Positions 1 through 8,672 are shown, counted from the first letter of the stretch. The stretch: 59,807 nucleotides of DNA from Fibrobacter sp. (GCA_024399015.1 JAKSIC010000018.1:1-59807), one strand, 5' to 3'. Made by a program: numbers and translations. The notes: generated from the sequence alone by a model not told the origin.

Positions 1-1838
1 GCTACAAGTTCATTGCCTTCAACGAAGAATACCTTCTTACCTTGGATGGTCTTTTCTTCAATCTTGCTAGAAAGAGGCAGGTCACATTCAAGCATCACCT
101 GGAACAACAGGTCCATATCAGTGCGGCCGGCCTTGACATTACTTTCCAATTTTGTTAGGAATTCTAAATCCTGATTCATGTCATCAGGTTTATAGAACAC
201 ATTTTCCATATTGCTTTCTGCTAGTTTAAGCACGCGGAAGCCGACATCAAGGTTCTGTGCAGTAAGACCAGTTTCTTCCTTAATCTTTTTACCAGCACGA
301 CGAATGCGTTCTTTACCGATTTCACAGATGTTTTTGTAACCAGACCTAAAAGCGTCTGAATCCGTTGATATTGCTTCAGGAATCTGAACACAGATATACT
401 TTCTAGTCCCTCCATCTTCTGAGTTCAACTGCATGACTGCATGGGCATTTGTCGCTGAGCCAGAGAAAAAATCAAGGATAATAGAATCCTTATCCGTCAA
501 TGCTTGAATATGTTCCATACACACATCAACAACTTTTGGGGTGTCAAATGGGATATTCATCTTTTTTAACATCGCAGTATCTGAACCGCCATAGTATAAC
601 AATGACGGAATATTTTCAAGCATATTTTCAGCAAGCAAATATTTTCTTCGTGGTTGAGTTGATTCATCAACACCGAATAATATTTCGTCATTATCTAACA
701 ATCGTTTCATCGTTTCCGGAGGATTTCTCCAACCACGTTCAGGAACTGGGCACTTTTTTCCCGTTATGGGATGTATCAGAGGAATGAAGTATTCGTCAGG
801 TGCTTTCTTTTTATTAGGCCAAGCCATTGATACCGATTGAAATACATTTCCCTTTGCATCAATACGATTGTACGCTAATTCGCCACCGCTAAAATCAGTT
901 TGCGACTTGATCCATGCTGAAAAATCATCATTTATTTGTTCCAATGTATAAGATTCGCTCAGTTTAGCATACAGTTGAGCGGCCTTTTTTAGTATTGCCT
1001 TTCCATTCTTCTTTGGCCTAACCAACTGACATTTTTCAGAAAAAGTTAGAAAGTCTTTTGCATAAACGAGAATATATTCATGTTGGTATGATATACCTCG
1101 AGCATCACCCTTAGGGTTTCTTTTATCCCATACAATTACGCCGAGTTCATTTTGTTCGCCATATATTTCACGACTCATATTTTGCAAATTGGTGAACTCA
1201 TTTTCATCCATATTTATTAGAATCACACCATCATTGCGAAGCAGATTTCTAGCAATCTTCAAGCGCGGGTACATCATATTCAGCCAGTCGGTATGGAAAC
1301 GACCATTACTTTCGCTGTTCTTTTCAAAGTTCTGCAGGGTCATGTTACCGTTTTCATCAAACATGCCACTAGTAGAATTGAACAGGTCCGCATCCTGCTT
1401 GAAATCGTCGTTATACACGAAGTCATTACCGGTATTGTACGGCGGGTCAATGTAAATCATCTTGACCTTGCCAAGGTAATTGTTCTGTAGTAACTTCAGA
1501 ACCTCAAGGTTGTCACCTTCAATATACAGGTTCTGGGTGTTGTCAAAGTCCACGGACTCTTCCTTGCAGGGGCGCAAGGTCATGGTGCTAGGAGCATTGG
1601 CGGTACGGATTGCATCGCGCTTGCCCGGCCAATTAAACTGATAGCGTTCCTGAGGACCGTCAACGACGACACCGTTGATCTCGGCGGCGAGCTTATCCTT
1701 GTCAATGGCATGTTCAATGACATCATTACCATCTTCATCCTTACGGATTACCTCGGTAACACAGTTGGGGAACAAGGCCGCCAACTTCTTGAAGTTTTCA
1801 TCAGCCATATCCTTAGTCTTCATCTTAACGTGTTCCAT
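1..1838 (-). CDS. Type III restriction-modification Mod-like DNA methyltransferase (3' end cut by window edge)
   Basis: About 612 residues are visible; the C-terminus lies left of the window. It should methylate adenine in a target site as the Mod subunit of a type III-like system. The catalytic DPPYNTGNDF motif (motif IV) is near residue 128 and the SAM-binding DFFSGSATNAHA motif (motif I) near residue 456, the motif order of beta-class N6-adenine methyltransferases. The stretch between them (about 500-1420) is the expected target-recognition domain and is visibly more AT-rich than the flanks, as usual for this variable domain. The start ATG at 1838 shares its A with the stop of the DUF4391 gene (TGATG), so translation is probably coupled. 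The sequence stops inside a VEGNELVA stretch close to the usual Mod end. A Res helicase-nuclease gene is expected further left but cannot be seen. Confidence 0.9.
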   Translation of the reverse strand, partial: MEHVKMKTKDMADENFKKLAALFPNCVTEVIRKDEDGNDVIEHAIDKDKLAAEINGVVVDGPQERYQFNWPGKRDAIRTANAPSTMTLRPCKEESVDFDNTQNLYIEGDNLEVLKLLQNNYLGKVKMIYIDPPYNTGNDFVYNDDFKQDADLFNSTSGMFDENGNMTLQNFEKNSESNGRFHTDWLNMMYPRLKIARNLLRNDGVILINMDENEFTNLQNMSREIYGEQNELGVIVWDKRNPKGDARGISYQHEYILVYAKDFLTFSEKCQLVRPKKNGKAILKKAAQLYAKLSESYTLEQINDDFSAWIKSQTDFSGGELAYNRIDAKGNVFQSVSMAWPNKKKAPDEYFIPLIHPITGKKCPVPERGWRNPPETMKRLLDNDEILFGVDESTQPRRKYLLAENMLENIPSLLYYGGSDTAMLKKMNIPFDTPKVVDVCMEHIQALTDKDSIILDFFSGSATNAHAVMQLNSEDGGTRKYICVQIPEAISTDSDAFRSGYKNICEIGKERIRRAGKKIKEETGLTAQNLDVGFRVLKLAESNMENVFYKPDDMNQDLEFLTKLESNVKAGRTDMDLLFQVMLECDLPLSSKIEEKTIQGKKVFFVEGNELV

Positions 1839-2449
1839 CAGGTATTCTCCAGTTCTAATTCAAGTTCCTTGACCAAATCAATCAATTCTTTCTTACGGCG
1901 CGGCTGCTTTTCCTTAAAAGCCTTCTGCCGTGTAGTTTCAATCTTCTTAATCAGCGCCACCCTAGCGGCATCAATTTCAACCTGTTCAGCCAGGGTATTG
2001 TCGCCTTCAACAACAATACCGCCAATAGACTTAATCAGGTTCTCCCAGACTTCATCCAGGTCGGAACCATTCAGATCTAGTCTAGCTTTTTCCAGATCCA
2101 TCAGCGCGGTTGCGTACAGCTTCCTTTCATAGGATATGACAAACTGTACCATGTTTCCTGTACATAGCGCGAATATGACCTTCTGCGGGATAACCCTGGC
2201 AAGCAAATCCAGGTTCTTCGTCTTGCATCCCGCATTACGAAGGTTCAATGTGAGTACATATATACCCTTGCCATCCTTGGCGGGCTTCAACGCAGGCACC
2301 GTTGACACATCAATAAAGTTCGTAATGAACATGGTAACGATGTCTGCATTAAAAGCCTGCTGATCAGCGGTATTCACCTTGAACTTGGTAAAGACGCGTT
2401 CCTTACCAAGCTGGTTATTCCTTTCTGTAGACTTAGGCAATCCGTACAT
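1838..2449 (-). CDS. DUF4391 domain protein of the restriction-modification operon
   Basis: This 203-residue protein matches my memory of DUF4391: a conserved N-terminal start near MYGLPKSTERNNQLGK, then a sheet-rich region and a charged C-terminal coiled coil (about residues 150-203, rich in K, E and L). Its biochemical role is unknown to me. The family is often found beside SNF2-type helicases and Mod methyltransferases in type III-like restriction clusters, which is exactly its position here. Its ATG overlaps the helicase stop (TAATG at 2451-2447) and its own stop overlaps the mod start (TGATG), so the three genes form one tightly coupled translational unit. Confidence 0.75.
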   Translation of the reverse strand: MYGLPKSTERNNQLGKERVFTKFKVNTADQQAFNADIVTMFITNFIDVSTVPALKPAKDGKGIYVLTLNLRNAGCKTKNLDLLARVIPQKVIFALCTGNMVQFVISYERKLYATALMDLEKARLDLNGSDLDEVWENLIKSIGGIVVEGDNTLAEQVEIDAARVALIKKIETTRQKAFKEKQPRRKKELIDLVKELELELENT

Positions 2450-5400
2450 TATTTCACCACGAAGAAGCTGACGAGTTCAAAGTCATCCATGCCTGCGGCA
2501 GACTTGTCAAACAGTTCACCCTGTTCGCCGTCCAGGAAGCTGTCAATGGCACTATCCTTACGAACATCCACGACGGATTCAACGGCCTTCCCCAGCAGCT
2601 TGGAATAGCGATCCATGCGCTTACCATCGGCGGTTTCGCGGTTAAAGGCCTTGCACAGGTCCTTAATCGGCTCCACCTTTCCCTTGCTCAGGGCGCGGAC
2701 ATTATCAAGCAAATCCTTAGGAGCAAGATAGTTCGTTACTACATTGCCATCGTTATCCAGGTACACCATGTAGAATGGGTGTAGGCGATTACGCTTACCG
2801 ATATTGATTTCACCCGTCTTATTCTTCAGTACGAATATGACACCTTCAGGCAGGCCCGCAGTCTTGGCTACAACAGCATGCAAGCCAAGCGGCGTATGGT
2901 CAATGTCAGGGTTGCTCTTCATGTATTCCACAAGGTCCTGACGGAATTCGTTCAGGCCAAGGTCCATGATGGATACACCCTTGTTCATTTCTTCCAGGTC
3001 AACCACTTCGTCATGCAGACGCTTCAACTGATCAATACGGTAATCAAGTTCACCAGGTTCTTCAGGCGCAATGGGGTTGTCGTCACCTGTAGAGGTCATC
3101 ACCACCGCCTTCATCTTGCTTTCTACGCGGCCCTTAAGATTGATATATTCATCAAGTTCCATGTCCGGCCAGAAGTTTTCCAGCTGAATGCACTTGTTCT
3201 TGGAACCAATACGGTCCACTCGTCCGAATCGCTGAATGATACGCACAGGGTTCCAGTGGATATCGTAGTTCACCAGGAAGTCACAATCCTGCAGGTTCTG
3301 ACCTTCAGAAATACAGTCCGTAGCAATAAGGATGTCAATCTCTTCCTTAATGTTCGGATAGATGGACGCCTTCTCCTTAGATATGGGAGAGAATAGTGTC
3401 AACACCGTATTGAAATCCATCTTCTGCTTAATCTTCAACGTAGATCGTCCATCCACGTCACCGCTGACGAGCGCGGTATGCATGCCATGAACCTTCTGCA
3501 TGTGCTCAGAAACATGCTGATAGAGGTATTCAGCCGTATCGCTGAATGCCGAGAATACAATGACCTTCTTGTTGTCGCCGTTGATGGGATTCTTGATCTT
3601 ATGGTCAATATCGGCAAGAAGCTGCTGCAGCTTACTGTCATGTTCAGGGGGGACATTCTCCACCATCTGAATCAGTTTACCGATAACAAATTCGTCAGCT
3701 TCCAAGTCCTGCTTCCATCTGATATGGTCAAGGTCATCCAGGCTGATACGGTTGTTCTCGTTACCGACGGTGATTTCGTCTTCTTCCAGACCGAGACCAT
3801 CGATATCAATGCCAGCGAGTTCGCCCTTACAGTCGCGAACCATGGTCAGGGTACTCTTGATAAGTTCCTGCACATGCTTCAGGGACAAATTGAACGAATA
3901 CACGGAACTTTCCAAACGCTTCAGGAGCTGAACCTGCATAAGGACGCGAATACCCTTTTCGCGGTTCACCAGGGAAAGCTGCTTACCGCCGGACTTGGTA
4001 GTTCCCTCCTGCTCGTACTTGTACATCCTACTCGGCAGGATGTATGCAGACGGTGAATAGACAACCAGTTTTAGCTGTTCCAACAGGGCAAAGATGGCCT
4101 TGAAGGTCACATCCTTGTTCATGTCGGTAATGCCAGGACGGCGAGCGATAGGCTTCAGTCGTTCAGGGAATGCACCTATCTTGGCGGTATCGTAATACTT
4201 TTCAATGTGCTTACGGCTGCGCGCGATAGTCACTGCGTCAAGAATCTTGAAGAAATCAAAGTTCAGGCTTTCAAGCAACCGCTGAGTAGTTCGTTCACCT
4301 TCTTCCAGGTCTGCCCACTTGTTATAGGCACTCTGAGCCTGCTTGAACACATCGGCCACCGTTCGTCCTTCCATGCCCAGGACCTGCTCTATGCGGCTAG
4401 AATCGCCTTCGTAGGCTAGTTCAAGCTGATTCTTCAAGTCATTGAACCTGTTATTGACAGGAGTAGCGGACAGCATCAGGACCTTGGTACGGACGCCCTG
4501 ACGGATGACCTTGTTCATCAGCTGAAGGTAACGGTTCTCCTTCGGATCCTCGTCATCGTCCATTTCGGTAATCTTGCCACCGTTACGGAAGTTGTGGGAT
4601 TCGTCAATAACCACCAGGTCATAGTTGGACCAGTTGAATCGTCCCAAGTCTGTACCGTTTGATTCACCGTGGGTTCTGGACAGGTCAGAATGGTGCAGGA
4701 CCTTATAAGCGAATCGGTCGCTTGCCACGGGGTTGTTCTTGTAGTTCTCGCGATAGGTCAGCCAGTTGTCCTTCAGTTTCTTCGGGCAAAGGACAAGTAC
4801 ATTGCGGTTCTTATTCTCGTAATACTTAATGACAGACAGCGCGGTAAAGGTCTTACCAAGACCCACGCTATCGGCAAGAATGCAGCCGTTGAACTTTTCA
4901 AGCTTATTGATAATGGCTAAGCACGCTTCCTGTTGGAAGTCATACAGCTTATTCCATATAGCGGAATTCTTGAAGCCTGTAGCCTCGTTAGCCAGGTCGT
5001 CATCAGAAATATCATCCAGGAACTCGTGGAAGATATTGTACAGCGTTACAAAGTAGATGAAGTCAGGAGAATTTTCACGGTAGACGTTTTCGATGTTATC
5101 CAGCACCACGTCGGTGATGTCCTGAAGTTTCTCCGCGTCGGCCCAAATCTTATTGAAATTGGCAAGGAAGTTGTTGGCTACGGGCGCTTCAATACGGTTG
5201 ATGCCGAAGCCCATGTAATTGCCCTGTTCAAGGCCAAGCTCAGTCTTGCTGAAGTCATTGATAGGGGTAAACGCGGTCGTAGACTTGTCAGGCGCGGTAA
5301 CCATGATGGAACCGGCGTGGACCGCCATTTCGGACACATTGGTACGGAACTTGACTTTTCGACGGATCCAGTCTGCACATTCCTTGGCGATAGCCTTCTG

Positions 5401-5700
5401 TGAGAGCTGATTCTTCAGCTTGATTTCAAACTCAGAACCAAAGAGGGATCGTTCGCGATTCAGCTTCGGAATGTAGAACTCCCGCTGTTCCTTCGGACCT
5501 TTGGCTGCATCCGTCTTGGTAAAGGTAGGTCTGGTGAAGATGAACCGCAGTTCATCCACCTGTTCCAACTCAGCCTTCAGAGCTTCATACGCGTATATGG
5601 AAAAGCTAGCTGCGGCGATGGATATCTTGCTCCCCACCTTCGCCGTAGACTTTAATTCGTCATTCAGCGTAACGTTAACATTATCTATGAAACTCTGCAT
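2449..5700 (-). CDS. SNF2-family helicase with PLD-like N-terminal domain
   Basis: This 1083-residue protein combines an N-terminal phospholipase D-like region (about residues 1-180) with a superfamily 2 SNF2 ATPase. Visible motifs are Walker A ADSVGLGKT near 277, Walker B DESH near 365, SATP near 410, and the C-terminal helicase lobe with VFSAFSDT, ATDCISEGQNLQ and QRFGRVDRIGS near 826. It probably translocates on duplex DNA. The position of the PLD HxK motif reads HAGS near residue 127, so the nuclease site looks degenerate. It lies 28 bases after the ASCH gene and overlaps the DUF4391 gene by one base. In other genomes such helicases accompany Mod and Res genes; whether it restricts DNA or moves the complex is unclear. 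Confidence 0.85.
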   Translation of the reverse strand: MQSFIDNVNVTLNDELKSTAKVGSKISIAAASFSIYAYEALKAELEQVDELRFIFTRPTFTKTDAAKGPKEQREFYIPKLNRERSLFGSEFEIKLKNQLSQKAIAKECADWIRRKVKFRTNVSEMAVHAGSIMVTAPDKSTTAFTPINDFSKTELGLEQGNYMGFGINRIEAPVANNFLANFNKIWADAEKLQDITDVVLDNIENVYRENSPDFIYFVTLYNIFHEFLDDISDDDLANEATGFKNSAIWNKLYDFQQEACLAIINKLEKFNGCILADSVGLGKTFTALSVIKYYENKNRNVLVLCPKKLKDNWLTYRENYKNNPVASDRFAYKVLHHSDLSRTHGESNGTDLGRFNWSNYDLVVIDESHNFRNGGKITEMDDDEDPKENRYLQLMNKVIRQGVRTKVLMLSATPVNNRFNDLKNQLELAYEGDSSRIEQVLGMEGRTVADVFKQAQSAYNKWADLEEGERTTQRLLESLNFDFFKILDAVTIARSRKHIEKYYDTAKIGAFPERLKPIARRPGITDMNKDVTFKAIFALLEQLKLVVYSPSAYILPSRMYKYEQEGTTKSGGKQLSLVNREKGIRVLMQVQLLKRLESSVYSFNLSLKHVQELIKSTLTMVRDCKGELAGIDIDGLGLEEDEITVGNENNRISLDDLDHIRWKQDLEADEFVIGKLIQMVENVPPEHDSKLQQLLADIDHKIKNPINGDNKKVIVFSAFSDTAEYLYQHVSEHMQKVHGMHTALVSGDVDGRSTLKIKQKMDFNTVLTLFSPISKEKASIYPNIKEEIDILIATDCISEGQNLQDCDFLVNYDIHWNPVRIIQRFGRVDRIGSKNKCIQLENFWPDMELDEYINLKGRVESKMKAVVMTSTGDDNPIAPEEPGELDYRIDQLKRLHDEVVDLEEMNKGVSIMDLGLNEFRQDLVEYMKSNPDIDHTPLGLHAVVAKTAGLPEGVIFVLKNKTGEINIGKRNRLHPFYMVYLDNDGNVVTNYLAPKDLLDNVRALSKGKVEPIKDLCKAFNRETADGKRMDRYSKLLGKAVESVVDVRKDSAIDSFLDGEQGELFDKSAAGMDDFELVSFFVVK

Positions 5701-5727
5701 ATATCAATACCGATTTAATAAACAAAC

Positions 5728-6150
5728 CTACGGCATGGTGTGTAGACCCAATCCACCAGGACTCGGGAGCCATTCATCAGGGTTCCAGAGCTTGTAGGAC
5801 AGTATTTCTACCCCGCTTTCACCGTCAACGTCAATGACCTTACCAGTGGTAATCTCACCGATAATCAGAGCCTTGCCGTTTGTCTTATAGAACAATATCT
5901 TTGCCTTCTTCTTACGAAGTTCAAGGTCAGCCTGTTCCAGTTGGGTCGCGGAACCATCCAAGGTCCAGCAAGCAGATTCTTCCTCCAATTCAACCGCGGA
6001 ACCGGCCTCCTTGGGGGTAGCAACAGCAAGCCTTTTATTGGCAAAAGTCGAGGCATTCGTGCGAAATTCAATCGTTTTGACACCGCACAGGATCAGCTGC
6101 GCGTACGGTGATCTAATAACGAAATAATGGCTTGGTTTAGCCAGTTGCAT
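5728..6150 (-). CDS. ASCH-domain protein, first gene of the restriction operon
   Basis: A 140-residue protein whose N-terminus carries the ASCH-like pattern IRSPYAQLILCGVKTIEFR (residues 13-31), with the usual P-x-A-x-x-I-x-x-G-x-K-T-I-E-x-R spacing, followed by a beta-rich half containing GKALIIGEI. ASCH domains have a PUA-like fold and are thought to bind RNA or modified nucleotides. It is the first gene upstream of the SNF2 helicase, on the same strand, with a 28-base gap, so it is probably co-transcribed. A link to modified bases in restriction is an inference from position. The start is preceded only by a weak AGGG. Confidence 0.7.
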   Translation of the reverse strand: MQLAKPSHYFVIRSPYAQLILCGVKTIEFRTNASTFANKRLAVATPKEAGSAVELEEESACWTLDGSATQLEQADLELRKKKAKILFYKTNGKALIIGEITTGKVIDVDGESGVEILSYKLWNPDEWLPSPGGLGLHTMP

Positions 6151-6246
6151 GCAATGCCCTAATGTAAGAATTCCTTGTCAAAAATATAATACAATACAGG
6201 AAATCTATAGATTAACCAAAGTACTAATACAACGTAAATTCATATC

Positions 6247-6284
6247 AAAAAAAGCCGACCATATCTTTAACGATAAGGTCGGTC
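6247..6284 (-). terminator. Rho-independent terminator after the 230-residue gene
   Basis: Arms GCCGACC (6254-6260) and GGTCGGT (6278-6284) form the stem. On the minus strand it is followed by seven T (complement of 6247-6253). It separates the unknown gene from the restriction operon. Confidence 0.75.
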
Positions 6285-6293
6285 AAATGGAAT

Positions 6294-6986
6294 CTATTTA
6301 TCGGAGTATTCCTTGAAGCGTTTGTGAATCAGATAACACTGCAACATACTCTTGCACGTTCCCATTTCACCATCCAAGCCCTTGACCAGACGGTCGCACG
6401 GGCCTCCATTTTCTTTTGCAAAGGGACAACGTTTTGTATCAGAAATAAAGTGACGAACCATAGCATCAAAAGCTTCTGCAGGTTTCATTGAGGCATAATC
6501 AGGTTCCGGTTCAGGTTCCACATCATCCTGCTCCTTCTCATATTCCCAGTCTTCTTCCAGGTCGCTCTTGGGAATTTCGAAGTCGCCGAAACACTTGCCC
6601 TTGGTTTCCGCCATGAACTTTTCGGCATCTTCACGGGCGCTGCGGGCGATATAGGTCAAATAGCGGAATTCCTGGTAGAATTCGAAGTCAGATTCCTCAA
6701 AGAACTCCTCATAGGAGCAGCCGAGGCCGTCAATGTAGCCCGTAGCATTCAGCTCTTCAAAGAATGCCTCGTCAATGGGATTCTCGAAGTGCTTTTCGAA
6801 GGTGCTGGCTTCGGTCTTGTACATATTGGGGATGCCTTCGCACTCGGCAAGGGAAAGGAACAAGGTCTTCCCTTCGTCAGAGAGCAGCTCCACTTCTACC
6901 ACGGCAACATCCATGCCCGGGCCACAGGGACCAACGCCACCGTCGACAATTCCACACTTAACGTCCTTGATCTGATACTTTGCCAT
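6294..6986 (-). CDS. Hypothetical acidic protein
   Basis: I do not recognise this 230-residue protein. It is very acidic (E/D-rich, especially residues 65-165, with a PEPEPE stretch), has no signal peptide or membrane segment, and ends in a cysteine-containing region (CPFAKENGGPC, then CKSMLQC) that could bind a metal. It has a good ribosome binding site (GGAGGC, six bases before the ATG), its own promoter (7014-7042) and its own terminator, so it looks like a stand-alone expressed gene. Its position at the edge of a defence-rich region does not by itself give a function. Confidence 0.7.
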   Translation of the reverse strand: MAKYQIKDVKCGIVDGGVGPCGPGMDVAVVEVELLSDEGKTLFLSLAECEGIPNMYKTEASTFEKHFENPIDEAFFEELNATGYIDGLGCSYEEFFEESDFEFYQEFRYLTYIARSAREDAEKFMAETKGKCFGDFEIPKSDLEEDWEYEKEQDDVEPEPEPDYASMKPAEAFDAMVRHFISDTKRCPFAKENGGPCDRLVKGLDGEMGTCKSMLQCYLIHKRFKEYSDK

Positions 6987-7013
6987 AGCAGGCCTCCATT
7001 CTAAAAGGTTACG

Positions 7014-7042
7014 CTATAAATATCGTACAGAACCCATGACAA
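7014..7042 (-). promoter_or_regulatory. Promoter of the 230-residue gene
   Basis: On the minus strand TTGTCA (7042-7037) is followed after 17 bases by TTATAG (7019-7014), 28 bases before the start codon. Match to a sigma70-like promoter is good but unproven. Confidence 0.5.
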
Positions 7043-7056
7043 AAGATGACATTTTT

Positions 7057-7092
7057 CAAAAAAAGAACCCCAGGAATTCCTTCCCGGGGTTC
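7057..7092 (-). terminator. Terminator after the 108-residue gene
   Basis: GAACCCC (7065-7071) pairs with GGGGTTC (7086-7092). Read on the minus strand, the stem is followed by a T-run (complement of 7057-7064). Confidence 0.8.
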
Positions 7093-7106
7093 CCACACAA
7101 CACAAA

Positions 7107-7433
7107 CTATTGTCCCTTCAGCTTCTTGTGTATGGGGTGATTCCTGACAAAGTTCTTTTCAGCGTAGGCGATGCGCTGTTCCAGGGGGATCCTGGTGTTT
7201 GCCAAGAGATAGCGGCAGAAACGGTCCACATAGTCGTAGGGGTCCCACTTGCCCATGTGCGCGCAGATAAAGTCCAGGAATCGATCAACGTCCATGTCGT
7301 CGGCCTTGCAGCAAATGGCTTCCGACATCCAGGCGAATCCGGCGTCGCTGTCGTAATCCGGGGACTTGCGGTCGTAAGGGCATTCCCCCTCCCCCTTGTA
7401 GTAAAAACAGAATTGCTGGTTTCTGGTTTCCAT
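7107..7433 (-). CDS. Hypothetical small protein
   Basis: A 108-residue protein I cannot assign. It is rich in D, Y and C (CFYYKGEGECPYD near the start, then ICCKADDMD), soluble in appearance and followed by a strong terminator. The ribosome binding site GGAGGC eight bases before the ATG lies inside the edge of repeat R1 (7438-7527), which therefore serves as its leader. Its cysteine-rich acidic style resembles the neighbouring 230-residue protein, but I see no real sequence match between them. Confidence 0.65.
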   Translation of the reverse strand: METRNQQFCFYYKGEGECPYDRKSPDYDSDAGFAWMSEAICCKADDMDVDRFLDFICAHMGKWDPYDYVDRFCRYLLANTRIPLEQRIAYAEKNFVRNHPIHKKLKGQ

Positions 7434-7437
7434 TAAA

Positions 7438-7527
7438 GCCTCCTTTTGGATTTAAAGATACCCATTCCTGAGTGCAGCGTGGTCGCTTGTGTGGCGACAA
7501 AAAACTTCCTTGACAGCTGCTGCTCAA
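7438..7527. repeat. Structured ~90 bp repeat, copy R1
   Basis: First of four copies (others at 8389, 12481 and 13743). Conserved parts are gcctcc, then aaagatacccattcc, gagtgc, a small hairpin GTCGC/GCGAC followed by AAAAAA, and cttccttgacagctg. Here it sits between the divergent 108-residue gene and the GNAT unit, supplying the leader of one and the -35 box of the other. Confidence 0.85.
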
Positions 7528-7538
7528 AAGAGTATATT
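7510..7538 (+). promoter_or_regulatory. Promoter of the GNAT unit (copy 1)
   Basis: TTGACA (7510-7515), a 17-base spacer and TATATT (7533-7538) form a near-consensus sigma70-type promoter. The -35 is the end of repeat R1. The same promoter is kept in the second copy at 12553. Confidence 0.7.
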
Positions 7539-7609
7539 TTAGGTGCAGAATTGTGTTACCTCTGCTTTCTTACATTCAAACATCAGACCGTTTATAGCGA
7601 GGTATTGAC

Positions 7610-7750
7610 ATGAAGCCCATTAGCGAAATGCTTAACCGACAGCAGAACAAAATTACTAATCGTGAAGCGGTAGAACGTATTCATTCCGACAGCATGCCAA
7701 AAACAACGCTGAAGGAAGTCGAAGTCAAACTGCCCAATTACACGAGATGA
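7610..7750 (+). CDS. 46-residue putative antitoxin upstream of GNAT protein
   Basis: A short gene starting MKPISEMLNRQQNK and ending LPNYTR, 46 residues. GAGG lies eight bases before the ATG. Its stop overlaps the GNAT start (ATGA at 7747-7750), the typical layout of an antitoxin-toxin pair. I see no ribbon-helix-helix or other DNA-binding motif, and it is much shorter than the DUF1778 antitoxins of known GNAT TA pairs, so the antitoxin role is inferred from context. An exact copy exists at 12653-12793, which supports it being a real gene. Confidence 0.6.
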   Translation: MKPISEMLNRQQNKITNREAVERIHSDSMPKTTLKEVEVKLPNYTR

Positions 7751-8376
7751 GTAATCGCCTACAAATAGAACCTGTCAACGAAAACACATTCAAAACCATA
7801 GATGTCCGAGGCTGTTTTTCCAGCCCTAAAGTCAATGATTTCCAGAGTCTTTTTGACTGTTCCTGGAATTTTGACCGTTTGGTTTTGAAGTCAAGCGAAG
7901 GAAATCGCGAACTTTTGAATTTACAAAAGAGCGGTTCTTTCAATGCATTTGCATGTATTGATGCTGAAAATGAAAGCCCGATTGCATTTTTCACCCTAGC
8001 CGCATCAACATTGTGCGTCCCAGCCCAATACCGCAAAGGTAAGGATCCTGCTTCTTGGGACTCCTTCCCTTCTATACAAATCGACTACCTTTTTGTGGAC
8101 ATGGATCTACGGAAATGCGGAGTAGGTTCTTTCATTTTAAACTGGATAAAGAAACAATCCCTTGATAGACGTTTTCAATTTGAGGCATTCCGTTTCATAT
8201 ACTTGAATTCCATCAAAACTGAGCAGGCTATAAGATTTTATAAAAAGAATGATTTTGTTTTTGCAGACTGTGATGACGAACTAGATATTGAGCAGGCTTT
8301 AAATGACGGAACCTTCTGCGACGACAAGGAAATGGTCGTTCCCATGTTCTTTGACCTGAACAGCCTCAAGCTATAA
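7747..8376 (+). CDS. GNAT-family acetyltransferase, possible toxin
   Basis: A 209-residue protein with the GNAT acetyl-CoA pattern: IDYLFVDMDLRKCGVGSFIL (about residues 115-134) includes the R-x-x-G-x-G/A type loop, followed by YLNSIKTEQAIRFYKKNDF, the usual strand-helix region where a Tyr often acts in catalysis. The longer N-terminal part (about 1-100) is not typical of the compact TacT toxins. It overlaps the 46-residue gene by four bases and shares its promoter. If a toxin, it would probably acetylate aminoacyl-tRNA like TacT or AtaT; a plain small-molecule acetyltransferase cannot be excluded. A twice-deleted copy lies at 12790-13032. Confidence 0.7.
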   Translation: MSNRLQIEPVNENTFKTIDVRGCFSSPKVNDFQSLFDCSWNFDRLVLKSSEGNRELLNLQKSGSFNAFACIDAENESPIAFFTLAASTLCVPAQYRKGKDPASWDSFPSIQIDYLFVDMDLRKCGVGSFILNWIKKQSLDRRFQFEAFRFIYLNSIKTEQAIRFYKKNDFVFADCDDELDIEQALNDGTFCDDKEMVVPMFFDLNSLKL

Positions 8377-8388
8377 TCATCAACGACA

Positions 8389-8504
8389 GCCTCCTTTTGG
8401 ATTTAAAGATACCCATTCCTGAGTGCAGCGTGGTCGCTTGTGTGGCGACACGGAAAAAGGCCGCCCTCGGGCGACAAAAAACTTCCTTGACAGCTGCTGC
8501 TCAA
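8389..8504. repeat. Structured repeat, copy R2 with internal insertion
   Basis: Same repeat as R1, directly after the GNAT stop, with a ~26-base insertion (around 8451-8475) after the GTCGC/GCGAC hairpin. The insertion carries CGCCC/GGGCG arms and, on the minus strand, a T-run, so it looks like a terminator or second hairpin. A shorter fragment, acgatagccttgaca, follows at about 8530-8545 and resembles the start of R4 joined to its end. Confidence 0.8.
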
Positions 8505-8612
8505 AGCCCAAGGCAACGCTGAAATTTCAACGATAGCCTTGACAACTAGTGCTTATATGTATAAATTTTATGCATCGACGAGCCGTCAGAACGTGCAATT
8601 GCATTTCTACAG

Positions 8613-8670
8613 GACCTCTGAGAGGGGTAAAGCCTCTCGGCTGCGCACTTAAAGCAAAATTTCGGAGGTC
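8613..8670 (+). promoter_or_regulatory. Leader able to sequester the Panacea ribosome binding site
   Basis: GACCTC (8613-8618) is complementary to GAGGTC (8665-8670), which contains the ribosome binding site three bases before the ATG at 8673. Inside is a second hairpin, GAGAGG (8620-8625) with CCTCTC (8633-8638). If folded, the mRNA hides its own Shine-Dalgarno sequence. I do not recognise a known riboswitch. Confidence 0.5.
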
Positions 8671-8672
8671 AA

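Noticed and set aside
221-415. A 64-codon minus-strand open frame near the left edge
   Set aside because: It lies in another frame within the mod gene, whose frame is open from 1838 to the window edge.
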